DNA of 64,000 bases, from positions 17,469,974-17,533,973 of the forward strand of contig NW_022098044.1 of NCBI RefSeq assembly GCF_002288925.2. Direction: 5' to 3'. The position numbers and the translations under genes are program-made. This stretch comes from Delphinapterus leucas (lineage: Eukaryota > Chordata > Mammalia > Artiodactyla > Monodontidae). This document shows positions 1 to 10,912 of the stretch, one piece after another. Under the pieces are notes generated by a model that was not told the origin of the DNA, searched no databases, and saw only the letters and a program-made list of their open reading frames with translations. Position 1 is the stretch's first letter. Each line of letters starts with the position of its first letter.

Positions 1-271
1 TGATGCACACACATATTTATATTTGTATACATTTTAAAATAATAGTACTGGAGGCAACAGATTTGCAAACCCCTAGCCAGAGGGGGTGGGGGGAGCAGCC
101 ACCGGGGGAACTAGCCTTAAGGGGGTGACTGTGATGAAGAAGTATGTGGACAGGGAGGGAGTGGGTTCAACTTCGTCAAGTGCAGAATTATCATAAGTCA
201 TTAAAGTTGCAGCTGAAAGTCATATTTTCATCACTGGGGACTTTCGGTAGTTCATTCGTTCTACAAACATT
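1..271. other. Unassigned sequence with a G-rich patch
   Basis: No gene or repeat family was recognised here. The first 50 bases are AT-rich with alternating CA/TA steps. Positions about 78-112 contain several runs of three or more G, but not four regularly spaced runs that would make a strong quadruplex prediction. Confidence 0.5.
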
Positions 272-284
272 GAGGAGCATTCTT

Positions 285-482
285 TTTTTTTTTTTTAAGA
301 TGTTTTGATGTGGGTTATTTTTAAAGTGTTTATTGAATTTGTTACAATATTGCTTCTGTTTTATGTTTTGTTTTTTTGGCCCCAAGGCATGTGGGATCTT
401 AGCTCTCGGACCAGGGATTGAACCTGCACCCCCTGCACTGGAAGGCGAAGTCTTAACCACCGGACCACCAGGGAAGTCCCTT
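285..482 (-). mobile_element. CHR-type tRNA-derived SINE, reverse orientation
   Basis: Read on the minus strand, the element starts with 'gggacttccctggtggtcc' and carries a Pol III B-box-like 'ggttcaatccc'. It ends in an A-rich tail, seen here as a T run at 283-296. A target-site duplication flanks it: gaggagcattctt at 272-284 and gaggatcattctt at 483-495, 12 of 13 matching. This marks a genuine retrotransposition event. The substitution in the duplication and the CpG decay suggest an older copy than the one at 9008. Confidence 0.9.
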
Positions 483-495
483 GAGGATCATTCTT

Positions 496-1050
496 ACCAC
501 TTGGGTACACTTATCCACAAAACAGGCAAAGCCCCTGCCGACTAACTCTGCACTGACTTTGAGCTGTATGTTAGTAATTTAGTCATGTCCACAGTCTTAG
601 CTTTTTGGTTCAGTCCGAAACAACAATGACAACAACAAATGTGCAGGTGTAAAATGATGAAAAGACACAAGAAACAATTTAGAGAATTTATTTTGGATGG
701 AGGAAATAAACATCATATCTAACAAGAACGCAGGACAGTTACTCAACCAGGGCAGTTTTTCTCCAAGTAGAAAGACCTTGCATCCTGAGGTTGGTTTAAA
801 GCTGACGCAGTATCCTTAAAACTGAAGCTTGTTCAAGGGAAGAGGAGGGCTGCCGGGCGAGCATCAGGCACAGTGCCCTGGGGCGGGAGTAGTTGCCCAT
901 GAGAAGAAGCTCCAGGAGTGTGAGGAGAATGCCTGGACTCCTCTCCGTCCACAACACATGCAGGGGACCCCCACCACCAGTGAGGCCAGACTTTTTAAAA
1001 ACCTTGGATAGCAGCTTTATGGGAGACAGACACCAGATGACATTCCTCAT
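496..1050. other. Unassigned sequence
   Basis: No exon-like frame or known repeat was recognised. Overlapping short open frames around 800-1100 on both strands lack codon bias, similarity or splice context, and I treat them as chance. Confidence 0.5.
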
Positions 1051-1051
1051 A

Positions 1052-1170
1052 AATTCTAGTTTGTTTATTTGCTTCTCCACTTCTACCTCCATAAAGCAAG
1101 TTACATGAGGCATGGCGTTCGTCTCTCTGGTTCAAGGCTGTATTCCCAGCTCTTAGAACAGTGGCTGGCC
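1052..1170 (+). mobile_element. L2 LINE 3' end fragment
   Basis: The stretch 'ctgtattcccagctcttaga' followed by 'acagtggctggc' matches the remembered 3' UTR of L2, an ancient mammalian LINE. The upstream part fits loosely. It is heavily diverged and has no coding capacity. Confidence 0.55.
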
Positions 1171-1559
1171 GGGAAGGATGGAAGAGTCATAGGAGGGGGC
1201 GGGGAAAGGAGGAAGCTTGGTTTCTAGCAAATTCTATGGGATCTATGTGTACCTAGATACACACACATATGTACACAAATATACATATAAATTTACATAG
1301 GAAGCTGTACATTTTGATGAGAAAAGCGTAAATTTAAACATTCAGTGGAGCATTTTTTAACAAGTATTTTAGAGCTTTCATTACAGCTTAACCTAATGTA
1401 TTTTGAATGGAGTTTGTAGCACATCATACAGTTTTACATGGCATTCAATGTTAGAAGACTATACAGAATTCAGATAAGATGCATATAACACAATCAAACA
1501 AAGCGCCTTAAACAGAAAGAGGTTAAGTGATAGCCATCTGTTGGTAAGTAATTGAAGCA
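1171..1559. other. Unassigned sequence with a short CA/TA-rich stretch
   Basis: Positions about 1256-1300 are rich in CA and TA steps ('acacacacatatgtac'). A G-rich patch lies at about 1192-1212. Nothing else was recognised. Confidence 0.45.
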
Positions 1560-1659
1560 ACTTTCCTCCCACACGGGGAGAGCACCACTTTTCTGTGGGA
1601 ACTGCCCCTCTCCTAGACTGTCAGGGTGGCTGTCCTCAAATCCCAGCCTACTGGGTAGG

Positions 1660-1965
1660 GACAGGTCCAAGATTTGTCCCATGGTTACTCAGGCTTGGTC
1701 AGGGGTACATATGACCCAGCCTGGCCAATGACCATCCGCCCCTAATCTCTCACTCCCTTATGTCTGGATTGTAAACCTGAGGCTTCTGGTACCCTTCTCT
1801 CCATCCACTGGGGGAGAAGTTGCCTGACAATAAAACTCATAGGGGAAATGGAACTGAAGGCTGGTGGGATACAGGCACCCAGGACATGGAGACGGTGTCC
1901 AGGTGTGGCATGCCTGAAACCACACTCCAGCACTTTCTGGGAGGTGTTTAAGCTGCTGCAAATGA
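1660..1965 (-). repeat. Ancient mammalian interspersed repeat, family not named
   Basis: The order of motifs (a 'catggt...ggtcaggg...acatatgacccagcctggccaat' block, then 'ggggagaagttgcctgacaat', then a 'gccaggtg...cctgaaacc' end) resembles a common old mammalian repeat that I cannot name with confidence. Apparent same-family copies lie on the plus strand at about 38228-38600 and 45258-45565. It could instead be unique sequence. Confidence 0.35.
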
Positions 1966-2423
1966 GTTTCGGTCACTTTCAGGTTAAAAAGTGCTGAGTA
2001 CATTCATGTTCACACACACGTTTTGGGAAGAAAGGGAAGAAAAAAGTTTTCCATGCATAATTACAATGGCTGTGCATTCTTGTCCTGAATTTGGTCTTTC
2101 TGTCCTACGGCTCCCAGAAGCACATCTGTCTGGCCACTACTTCTCAATCTGATTTCATCAGACACAGTCACTTGGCATGCATTTCTACCCCAAACCTACC
2201 CCACTACGTTTGCTCCTGCTCTGGAACAGAAATATAATTGGGGATGTAATGTGGTGAGAATCATTTTCAGGGGTTCTACTTTGATCAAGAGACAACTGAG
2301 CATTCTAAATCTGGCCCCGCCTGGACCATGACCTTACACAGCTCTTCACCCCATTGCTTCAAGATTTTTCACTTATTTGTGGGAAATAGTATTCGCTAAA
2401 TTTGATTAGAAGGGATATTATGA
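1966..2423. other. Unassigned sequence
   Basis: Ordinary base composition with no recognised repeat or exon. Confidence 0.45.
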
Positions 2424-2424
2424 C

Positions 2425-2805
2425 TGTCCTAGCTCAGGCTGCCACAAAAAAAATACCATAGACTAGATGGTTTAAACAAAGATTTATTTCTCACAGTTCT
2501 GGAGGCTGGAAGTCTAAGATCAAGGTGCTGGCCTAGTTGGTTCCTGGTGAGGACCTTCTTCCAGCAGACGGCTGACTTCTCTCTAATTCCTCACGTGTCA
2601 CCTTTTCAGCAGGTAAACACGGAGAGAGAGGGATCTCTCTTCCTCCTCTTAGGGCTAATAACCCCATCAAGAGGGCCCCACCCTCATGACTTAATGTAAC
2701 CTGATCACCTCCTAAAAGCCCCATCTCCAAGTACCGTCATGTTGGAGGTTGGGCCTTCAGTGTATGGATTTGCAGGGGAATGCAAAGATGCAGTGTGTAA
2801 CAATG
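2425..2805 (-). mobile_element. MaLR (MLT1/MST-type) LTR, reverse orientation
   Basis: The diagnostic antisense block 'tttatttctcacagttctgg' followed by 'aggctggaagtctaagatca' lies near 2480-2522. It is preceded by 'gctgccacaaa' and followed by the 'cctcatgac...cctgatcacctcc...ccccatctccaa' block near 2680-2735. This order is that of MaLR LTRs, nonautonomous relatives of ERVL. No internal region is attached, so it is a solo LTR or remnant. The sequence is well diverged, as expected for an element predating placental radiation. Confidence 0.8.
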
Positions 2806-4095
2806 ACATATAGTGATAAAAAACATCTTTGCAAAAGGGAACACGATAATTTGCAATTCCACTTTTTAGATGTGGCTGGGACTAGTTTCAGGTATGATGT
2901 ACAAAATCTCTGATATTTTTGATGATTTAATAAGCCGGTTGCTAATAGGTAACTATTTATACTACCTACCTTTCTGGGGGCATTTATGAGCGGATCTCAA
3001 TTATTAAGGGATTCTTATTTAGGTACCAAGCAGTTATATTTAATTCAAAGAATTTCAAGTCAATATTCTATTGTGCCATCTAGTTAGGAAACTGTAAGTT
3101 ACAACCTAGTTGTTGAGAAATATTTCTGAGGGCCTATGAAAGACTAGGTGGGAAAATATTCTATAAGAGTGTGAGCTCCATCCTACCCTTCCTGGGCTTG
3201 TATCTCTTCAAGGTCTTGAGTATTTCCCAGTGTATCCCATTAGGGAGATGTGTTATTTCTAACACACCAATTCAATGTTGTTCAACCATCATTAGGCCTC
3301 CAGACAGGGAGCACACCAGCCCAGAGTGAAAGAATTTGCCCTTGTTGTAACCAACTGGGAGTTGGTATTGATTAAACAGCGTATTTGGGTGAAAGAAAAG
3401 CAAGGATGACACACTGGTTTGTCATGCCTGATTTACGTGAGAAGTGAGAAAAATGCTGACCTGGGAGAGCAGTGACCCTCAGAACTAAATACATGTGTGT
3501 CAGATAAACTGCGAGCTACTCATTGCACTGAGGAATCAGCACATCTGGTGAGGGGAACATCTCTCAGTGGAATGACCCAGCTGTGCAGAGGAGGTAAAAC
3601 ATAATTGAGCTTATTTATGAACACTGCTTGCAAACTCAGCTCTTGGCAACACTGGGGATGACCTTTTCCCCTAAAGTCTTCATGTTTCTTCTTTCTTGTC
3701 TTGGCAACTACTGAAATTGAGGCACTGGTTCTGAGATTAAAAGGCTGTCAGTCAGCAATGTTTGATGTGATTCATCTTCTCTGAGAAGTTAGAGTTTTAG
3801 GAAACTGGTGGCTGCAGAGTTCACAGACTAGTCCTAATTTTTCTACGTAGAGAAGAAAAAGACAATGCAGGACCAGACTGGAATGGCAGAGTAAGCATAA
3901 GTAGTTTTCATTCTCCAAATGAAAATACTTCATGTAACACCTCTTTGCTATAAATGTATGTTTACTTTTAAAAACTATTTCTGGAGCAGATTCCCTGGAA
4001 TGCCATCGGGGAAAATAAACCATCAACAGCTGTCTGAGGAGTCTTTTGTCCATATGAAGCGCGTTGTAATAATTCTGAGGGAGGTGGCCAGATGG
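2806..4095. other. Unassigned 1.3-kb stretch
   Basis: No repeat, exon, RNA gene or CpG cluster was recognised. The open frames at about 3770-4140 overlap each other on opposite strands and have no recognisable domain. Confidence 0.5.
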
Positions 4096-4099
4096 AGGA

Positions 4100-4160
4100 G
4101 AAAGAATGAGAGTTCTGTAGTTGAATATGTCTCTGCTTGAATCCAGATTCTGCTCCTTCT
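4100..4160 (+). mobile_element. MIR SINE, left part (split by a younger SINE)
   Basis: The block 'gaatccagattctgctcc' matches the tRNA-related part of MIR around its B box and beyond. The MIR sequence stops here and resumes after the CHR SINE at about 4492, so the MIR was present first. Confidence 0.6.
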
Positions 4161-4190
4161 TTTTTTTTTTTTAACAGGAATCAGATGTAG

Positions 4191-4491
4191 TAGATTTTTT
4201 TTTTTTTAGTTAATTAGTTTATTTATTTTTGGCTGCGTTGGGTCTTCGTTGCTGCGCATGGGCTTTCTCCAGTTGCAGCGAGCGGGGGCTACTCTTTGTT
4301 GTGGTGTGTGGGCGTCCCACTGCGGTGGCTTCTCTTGTTGCGGAGCACAGGCTCTAAGCGATCCGGCTTCAGTAGTTGTGGCGCACAGGTTAGTTGCTCC
4401 GTGGCATGTGAGATCTTCCGGGACCAGCGTTCGAACCCGTGTCCCCTTCATTGGCAGGTAGATTTTTAACCACTGCGCCACCAGGGAAGTC
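4191..4491 (-). mobile_element. CHR-type SINE, long form, reverse orientation, nested in MIR
   Basis: Minus-strand reading gives 'ggacttccctggtggcgcag' at the 4491 end, then the tRNA-like head. A long tRNA-unrelated body rich in 'ccacaactactgaag' relatives follows, then an A-rich tail (T runs at about 4160-4173 and 4194-4207). The flanks resemble each other only weakly ('ttctgctcc' and 'ctctgctac'), so the exact duplication is uncertain. The insertion interrupts a MIR element. Confidence 0.9.
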
Positions 4492-4665
4492 CTCTGCTAC
4501 GTCTTGTGTGACATTTGACAAGTTCCATAACATTGCTAAACTTTAGCTTTTTAAGCCGTAAAATGGTATGGTAATTTGTATCTCAAACAGCTGTTGCAAG
4601 GGGGAAATGAAGTGATGTATGGAAAATGACAAGCATAGTTGCTGCCTAATAAAACGCAGATCATC
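4492..4665 (+). mobile_element. MIR SINE, right part
   Basis: The continuation 'cttgtgtgacatttgacaag', then 'aactttagctttttaagccg' and 'gtaaaatggtatggtaattt', follows the MIR core and 3' part in order. Together with 4100-4160 it forms one MIR split by the CHR SINE. Confidence 0.7.
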
Positions 4666-5225
4666 ATTCCTGCTTTGGAAAGTGGAGGGATGGATTCATA
4701 TCCACTGAGCAGTGTTCTGAGATCTCATTACTTACCTTAATTCCAGACAACACATTAAATAGATTGGTAAAGAAGAAACTTGTTTCAGTGCGTACTTTGT
4801 GATTTAGAAATTGAGATGAACACGTTTCCTGTCTTAACTGAAAGCAAACAAATGTCACAGTGGCAGGCACAAAGTGGGTGGCTTAAATAGGTCAGAACTT
4901 GAGTCTCTGCCCAAGATGTCAACGGTGGTTTAACATAACATTATCAAAATAACACATTTTCCTCCAGAGTTGATGATTTCAAAGATACTACTTTATGACA
5001 AGTAGTCTGGAGTCTCAATAGCGGTTATGGAAAAAGGCCTTACCAACTCACTATGATTCAACAAAAGTTTAACTCAGTTTTTTATCCAATGGTCCCTCTT
5101 TTATAATTACAATCGAACACCTGTATAAGAGACCTTAATTTTTGGTCCTATTCCTCCCTGACACTCTTCTTTGATATTTCATATTTGTTATACCATGATA
5201 ATGAAGCCTAAGGCAACCTTGTTTT
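4666..5225. other. Unassigned sequence
   Basis: No repeat or gene was recognised. The segment ends at the left copy of the target-site duplication of the L1 at 5237. Confidence 0.45.
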
Positions 5226-5236
5226 AAAAATGTAAG

Positions 5237-5568
5237 TAATTCTATTTTTAGTTTTTTAAGGAACCTCCATACTGTTCTCCATAGTGGCTGTACCAATTCA
5301 CATTCCCACCAAGAGCGCAAGAGGGTTCCTTTTTCTCCACACCCTCTCCAGCATTTATTGGTTGTAGATTTTTTGATGATAGCCATTCTGACTTGTGTGA
5401 GGTGATACCTCATTTCAGGTTTGATTTGCATTTCTCTAATAACTAGTGATGTCGAGCATCTTTTCATGTGTTTGTTGGTCATCTGTATGTCTTCTTGTGC
5501 AGTAGAAGCATTGTAAAGCAACTACACTCCAATAAAAATTAATTAAAAAAATAAAATATTCTAACTAA
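5237..5568. mobile_element. Short L1 insertion with 5' inversion (twin-primed)
   Basis: Two L1 pieces lie head to head. From 5237 to about 5506 the minus strand encodes part of the ORF2 C-terminal region, with recognisable residues such as [12 protein letters not shown] and [17 protein letters not shown]. From about 5510 to 5560 the plus strand gives the L1 3' end ('gtaaagcaactacactccaa', then 'taaaaatt' and an A-rich tail). The duplication aaaaatgtaag flanks the whole unit at 5226-5236 and 5569-5579. One duplication around both pieces shows a single inversion-type insertion, not two events. Confidence 0.85.
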
Positions 5569-5579
5569 AAAAATGTAAG

Positions 5580-6302
5580 AATAATTGATCTAATGGGGAA
5601 ATATGGGTTGCATTTGGATTAGAGAGCAATTTTCAGATATGTTGGAGAAATGCTGTATTAAACAACCCAGAATATTTTCCTCTAATTTAAGTAGGGAAAA
5701 TCCCACTCTCAGGAAGGAACGCTGTATGTATTGATATATGACCCCTGCCTCAGTCTCAGTTATCTTTGATTTTCCACTTACACGTTATATAAATATTGAT
5801 GACAAAGTTCTGTGCAGTAACGAATTATAGTTAATATATTTTCCATTACACTTGTTATTTTGCTACCATGGTGAAACAATTTTCTTGAAATTAAGTATCA
5901 TAAAATATTTGAGACTAGGTTGCAGCTGAGCAATTGAGAAAGACAGATGTGATGAAATTAAAGAAGGATGGTGAATAAACACACATGTGCACTGACTTAG
6001 AAAACACCAGTTTCTTCAATGAAAAAAGAGATTCGATGCAAAGCTTTCACTTTTTATTTAACGGTCTCTTTTACCTCTTCACGAATGATGGCTTCCTGAT
6101 ACAACAGCCAGGCAAAAATTCAACAATTGATTGTGTTCTGAATAAGCCATATGCCATGTAAGCCATGATTTTTCCTTTTGTTACTTATTGGTAATAAATT
6201 ATTGGAATGTTCACAAACTAAATTAACAAGCTCCTTTGGCAGTATATGAACACCATCTAAGTCGATGCTGGGGAAGAAAGAAGAAATGAAGCACCATTTG
6301 TT
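5580..6302. other. Unassigned AT-rich sequence
   Basis: AT-rich, with no recognised repeat, exon or RNA gene. Confidence 0.45.
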
Positions 6303-6480
6303 TAAACCTACTATGTGCCAGGCATGGTACAAAGCACTGTGAAACCATTGTCTCCCTAATTTTCACCACAGTCCTGGGAATCAGGTATTATTTCCCCTTT
6401 TTATAGAGGAGAAAATGAAGACAGCAAGGGACTTCTCCAAAGGCTCATGTGTCAGGTTTGAATTCTGTCTGGTTCATCTG
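6303..6480 (-). mobile_element. MIR SINE, reverse orientation
   Basis: The antisense MIR order is clear: 'ctactatgtgccaggcatgg', then 'acaaagcactgtg', then a 'tatagaggagaaaatgaaga' block equivalent to the MIR 'ttttacagatgaggaaactg'. A decayed tRNA-related end follows. The open frame at 6415-6786 starts inside this repeat and is not supported as a gene. Confidence 0.8.
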
Positions 6481-7990
6481 ATCTCAATCATCATGACCTT
6501 TGCCAAAATTGTTACTGAGCCATCAGTAGAAGTGGATGCAGGATATAGATTTGGTTATCATGGATCTGAACATCTGGCAAGATTTGGGGCAATTTGTAAT
6601 TTGAATGAAAATATCTTTCATTTAGGAACAGTATATGATTACACAGTTTCTTGGAGTTATACATTTGACCTTAATATTAAATTTAACTGCCCGTATCTTA
6701 AGGTAGCAAGTTCCTTGTGTGTCACCCTGGGAAAGCTGTCACGGCCAGGGTGCTGCCATTGGCCTATTGGAAGGCAAAGTGAGTGAACATGTGGGAACTA
6801 GAGATTGGTCCTTCAGTAAGCAAACTGTCCATGCATCTGAAAATCTTTGAGAGCCAACTGATGCTGACATGAGTCTCTGAAACACAAGGTCATTGTCTGG
6901 GAGAAATTATGCAGGTACCTGAAGAGTTAAAAGCAAAGCGGCTAAGATTGAAATTTCAGCCTCTTTCATAATTCCTGTATTTCTTTTTAAGACAGTTAAG
7001 AAGGGGACAGTTTGCTTCTGTATCAGTGTTCAGGGGAGGGATTAGTTTGCAAAGTTGGTGGAAATTTCCAGTCATCTTTCTCCCCTTGCAAGGATCCCAG
7101 AGTCTTGTTCAGCTTAAGATTTTCAGCGTGATGAAAATTCACTCCACTGGACAGGCAGGTAATGCAACCTCTTTTCACAACAACAGCCTTCTTTCTTTGG
7201 GGCATTTCAGCCCGGCCATTCAGGTGCAGGAAGTATGCAGAAGCAGGTGGGTAGGATTTCAGGCTTCAGCCACTGCTTGGCAGTAATCCCTCCAGGTAGA
7301 TATTTAATTAAGCTGAGAAAGTCAGTGTACCATCCATCAGGTAGCATGTTCTGGCATAAACCATTTACTCTCTGAGCCACAATGTATCAAAAGTATAAAA
7401 CGAGTTTTAGTATGAAGTGGTATGACATAAATGGAGGGTGAGCCTAGTGCTGACTCAGCAAGACCTTCTGATTACAAGTAGGCTGTTTTTGTTTTTGTTT
7501 TTTTGTTTTTTTCCAAAAGTCACTGAAAGAGAACAAGTGGCTCCCGTTACAGGTATCAAACCCTGTAATTGAATCGCAGTCCCCAACTGAACCTGCTGTT
7601 GAAATGTCACACACCCAGCCCATTTGCTAGTCAGAGTAGGTATGTGCCCTACAGACACGGCCACCTCAAAAGAAGCCTTGCAAGGGCTTGGCTTGCGGGA
7701 TCTGAGTTGACTTGCATTGTACATGTGTGTTGAATAATGACTGGAATCTGACTCATGCAAGAAGGAAAGGGTACATTCCAAAGAATTATCATTTGTGAAT
7801 TCTGGGAGGTGATAAGACAAGGATAGCTTTCTTCAGCTTACTGTACATGCAGAGCGCATCAGAGGTGCAAATATCATGAAGGCCAGGGGTCTGGTTCTCA
7901 CAGTATGTACAGTCAAGTAGAGAAAAAAGCCTGAGCCCCACAGAGGATGCTTCACAGGAAAGGGCAGCTGGGGAAAGATGTATGGCATTT
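6481..7990. other. Unassigned 1.5-kb stretch with a short T/G-rich tract
   Basis: No gene or repeat family was recognised. Positions about 7484-7512 hold an imperfect (GTTTTT)n tract. The long frames around 7455-7820 and 7026-7286 show no domain. Confidence 0.45.
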
Positions 7991-7994
7991 TAGA

Positions 7995-8880
7995 CCTTAA
8001 ATGCCAATAGGGTTCAGAAAAGGAAGTGATGATTTAAGGCTAGGGAAATCTAGAAATGCTGGTGGATGAGATGGGATTATAATTTTGCTTTGTAAAATGA
8101 GTGAGATTTTATTCGGAAGAGAGGAGGAGAGGATACAGCAGAGGAGGTGAGAAACCACAGGTGTGATGGGCAAGGGGTGGGGCAAAATGTGCTGTAATAA
8201 TGAGTTACTTTTGGAGAGTGGTAAGAGACAGGACTGGAAGGGTTAACCAAGGCCAGTTTGTGAGTGGCCTCAAATGGAAGGTTATGGAATTTAAGCTTTA
8301 TTCTGTCTATAAAGGTGGTTGAATTTTCAGATGTGTGCAGAACAGATTGGAGGGCATAGGATGAGCTGTTCATCCCACAAGTGTCACCGAGAGTTTAGAG
8401 AACGATAGATGCTTGGAACGCAAAGAGGAACCGCACCAGCGATGGTCTATAAGAGCTCTCAGAACAGTATGAGAGACGCATGTGAACACAGTTTGGCCAC
8501 CGTTTAAGAAGGAACCAGAAGGAGGGGCTATTAACAGACCACTGTAGTCCAGGTGGGATGGAATCCGGACTTGTACTAAACTGGGGGAACAGGAATGTGT
8601 AAGAAGGAGAGCCCGCACGAGTGACTCACAGTCAGAACTGACATTTCAGGAAGTCAGGAGCGCGGGGGTGAAGCTGGAAGAGAGGTTTGGAGATCACCTG
8701 GGTAGGGCTGAACGGAGGTGGTGCCAGAGGTTGCTGAGTCAGAAGGCTGCGGCTGGCCTTGGGCTTGGGGACCCCCCCAGGGGAGAGGCAGCAGAAACAT
8801 AAAAAAGGACCACGGTGAAGGAATTGACAACTACAGAGGCCACCAAAAAGAGCTCAGAAAGGAGTGGTCGGCACTGCAGC
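7995..8880 (-). mobile_element. L2 LINE relic, reverse orientation
   Basis: The plus strand shows the antisense text typical of L2. 'ccactgtagtccaggtggga' lies at about 8540, 'gagatcacctgggtaggg' at about 8691 and 'agctcagaaaggagtggtcg' at about 8850, all in the expected order. Reverse translation of the family at these positions gives the reverse-transcriptase region, but this copy is frame-broken. It is an old, nonfunctional copy. Confidence 0.6.
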
Positions 8881-9007
8881 CTATTAGCCCTCTGTCTAGG
8901 GTCTCTCCATCACACCCTGTATCCCTTCCTGAGACTGGGTGGGGTCTGGCGGAGGGAAAAAATGCTTCCTCTCACTAGTTTCTTTGCCACATTAAAAAGC
9001 ACACGGG

Positions 9008-9212
9008 GGGCTTCCCTGGTGGCGCGGTGGTTGAGAGTCCGCCTGCCGATGCAGGGGACACGGGTTCGTGCCCCGGTCCGGGAAGATCCCACATGCCGCG
9101 GAGCGGCTGGGCCCGTGAGCCATGGCCGCTGTGCCTGTGCGTCCGGAGCCTGTGCTTCGCAACGGGAGAGGCCACAACAGTGAGAGGCCCGCGTACCGCA
9201 AAAAAAAAAGCA
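9008..9212 (+). mobile_element. CHR-type SINE, young copy with perfect target-site duplication
   Basis: The head 'ggcttccctggtggcgcggt' carries the tRNA-like promoter: an A-box region near 9017-9040 and a B-box-like 'gggttcgtgcc' near 9061-9072. The element ends 'gaggcccgcgtaccgc' and an A tail. The duplication aaaaagcacacggg is perfect at 8994-9007 and 9213-9226. Many CpGs survive, which fits a recent insertion. This CpG-rich body without the long ruminant-like tail is the form I associate with cetaceans. The open frames in both directions across it are by-products of its composition. Confidence 0.95.
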
Positions 9213-9239
9213 AAAAAGCACACGGGCTGGTTGTAGAGA

Positions 9240-9842
9240 CGGTCACTGATGTCTGTCCAGAACAACTTCACCTTTTCCTTTTCCTCAGAGCCTATCTAAG
9301 GTTTGCTTTTCAATGCTGTTCCTGTCCAGCCCTCAGTTCAACTCCACTTCCTCCTAGAAGCTCTTTCTGCGCATGCCCACCTCTGACCCACATTCCATCC
9401 CTACCTTCTGCCCTCATCCCACCTCCTTCTTTCTCTTTCAGTGGCGACCAGACGATGGGGATTTGGATTTTGATATCGTCATTTATTGCCAAGATCTCTT
9501 TGAGTCTCAATTTTCTTACCTGGGAATGGGGGTGGGGTGGGGAACGGAGATAAAATATTTACAATGATAAAATTGAGAAAAATCTTGTTTGATGCCTAAT
9601 GTATTGTCTGGACCATTATAGGTGCTCGCTAAATATTAATGTCCTCTCTTGCTTCTTTCCCTATTAAATTTTTAGTAGTTAGTGAGTTAGCATACAAAAG
9701 ACACTCAAATGCTTATTGAATTAACCCTCCTTCCTGTCTCTATTAGAAATTAAACATTTTAAGGGCAGGGTCTTCTCTGGGTCCTGCATGTAGACTCTTG
9801 TGCATGGTGCCTACTAATTAAATATTTGTTGAACAAATGAGA
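9240..9842 (+). mobile_element. L2 LINE 3' region, diverged
   Basis: The end is the clearest part: 'aagggcagggtcttctctgg', then 'gtgcatggtgcctactaatt', then 'aatatttgttgaacaaatga', which is the L2 3' terminus. Upstream text rich in cct/ctt near 9290-9420 fits the L2 3' UTR loosely. Confidence is good for 9750-9842 and low before that. Confidence 0.6.
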
Positions 9843-10863
9843 AATGTCACTGGGAAAGCAAGGGCACTCCCAAGTGAGGGCTGACTGCAATTTTACACCG
9901 TGTGTGTCTGGAGAGGAATTGGGTCTGAAACCCTCATTCTCTCCCAGAACGGGCTCTGGACCCAGATTCTCTCCACTATCTCCAAACAGGTCCCTGCTTT
10001 TACAGTTTAACGAAATGTTGCAGTGGCCTCAGGAACACAGGAGGAAGTCATTAATCAGAGACACATATGCCACTCCTTTGGAATCTGTCAAACACGTACT
10101 TGAAAAATCATCTGTATATTTTCCACAGGTGACAAAAGCAATACATCCTAATCTCCTACAGAATATCAAATCCCACCACCAAAACAAATACCTTGTGACA
10201 GGTGATTGATAGGTGTTTCCCCTGACAGTCCCTGGCACAGAAATCTCGCCTCAAACCAGTCTCTAAAGGAAAGTAGAAGAACAGTTGAATTTACCAACTA
10301 GCTCCCTCCCCACACCACATGGTGCAGCGCCTAACTGACTCACCATAAAAGATGTAACACTCAGTTGACCTTTTGCTTATCTATAAAACGCAGAATGAGC
10401 TGCATGAACACCGATCCACCAAAGAACCATTTCAGGAAAATTTATTTCTTTTTGCTATCCATAAAAATAAATTGCTCCTCACAAAGGAGAGACAAAAAAA
10501 TCACTCTCTTGTCCTAATAAGATTATTATGAAAGGGATGTTTTCTCTGAGCAATCATAACTAGGTGGCATGGTGTCAATTTTTTATCAGGCTTTGTTACC
10601 ACACGCAGATTGTCCGGGGCTCCAGGGAGAGGGCATGCAGTGGGCTGGCCTTGTTTTTTTTTTGCTGATGTTGTGTTGGGGTCAAATGTTTCTAATGTAG
10701 GTAAACTTTTTCTTATCATTGGCCTCAAACTTTTCCCTGATATAGGGTGAATGCTGAGGGGAAGTGTGGAAGCAGATTTATTTTTTAAATTTTTTTGGCT
10801 TCGCCTCATGGTATGAGGGATCTTTAGATGAGGGAGGGTGTGATGCTTGCTCAAAAATGTGCT
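9843..10863. other. Unassigned 1-kb stretch
   Basis: No known repeat was recognised. The 121-residue frame at 9844-10209 and the 127-residue minus frame at 10501-10884 have no recognisable domain and no splice or promoter context, so they are not called as genes. Confidence 0.45.
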
Positions 10864-10912
10864 TACACCCACATGCACACACACTCACACATGCACGCAC
10901 ACTCACACTTGG
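10864..10912. repeat. Imperfect CA-rich simple repeat
   Basis: The tract alternates 'cacac' with 'tgcac' and 'tcac' units. It is degenerate, so of limited use as a length marker. Confidence 0.8.

Noticed and set aside
78..112. G-quadruplex at the window start
   Set aside because: The G runs are irregular and I cannot place four good runs with short loops.
10864..10912. CRISPR-like regular repeats
   Set aside because: This is a degenerate CA microsatellite, and the organism is a mammal.
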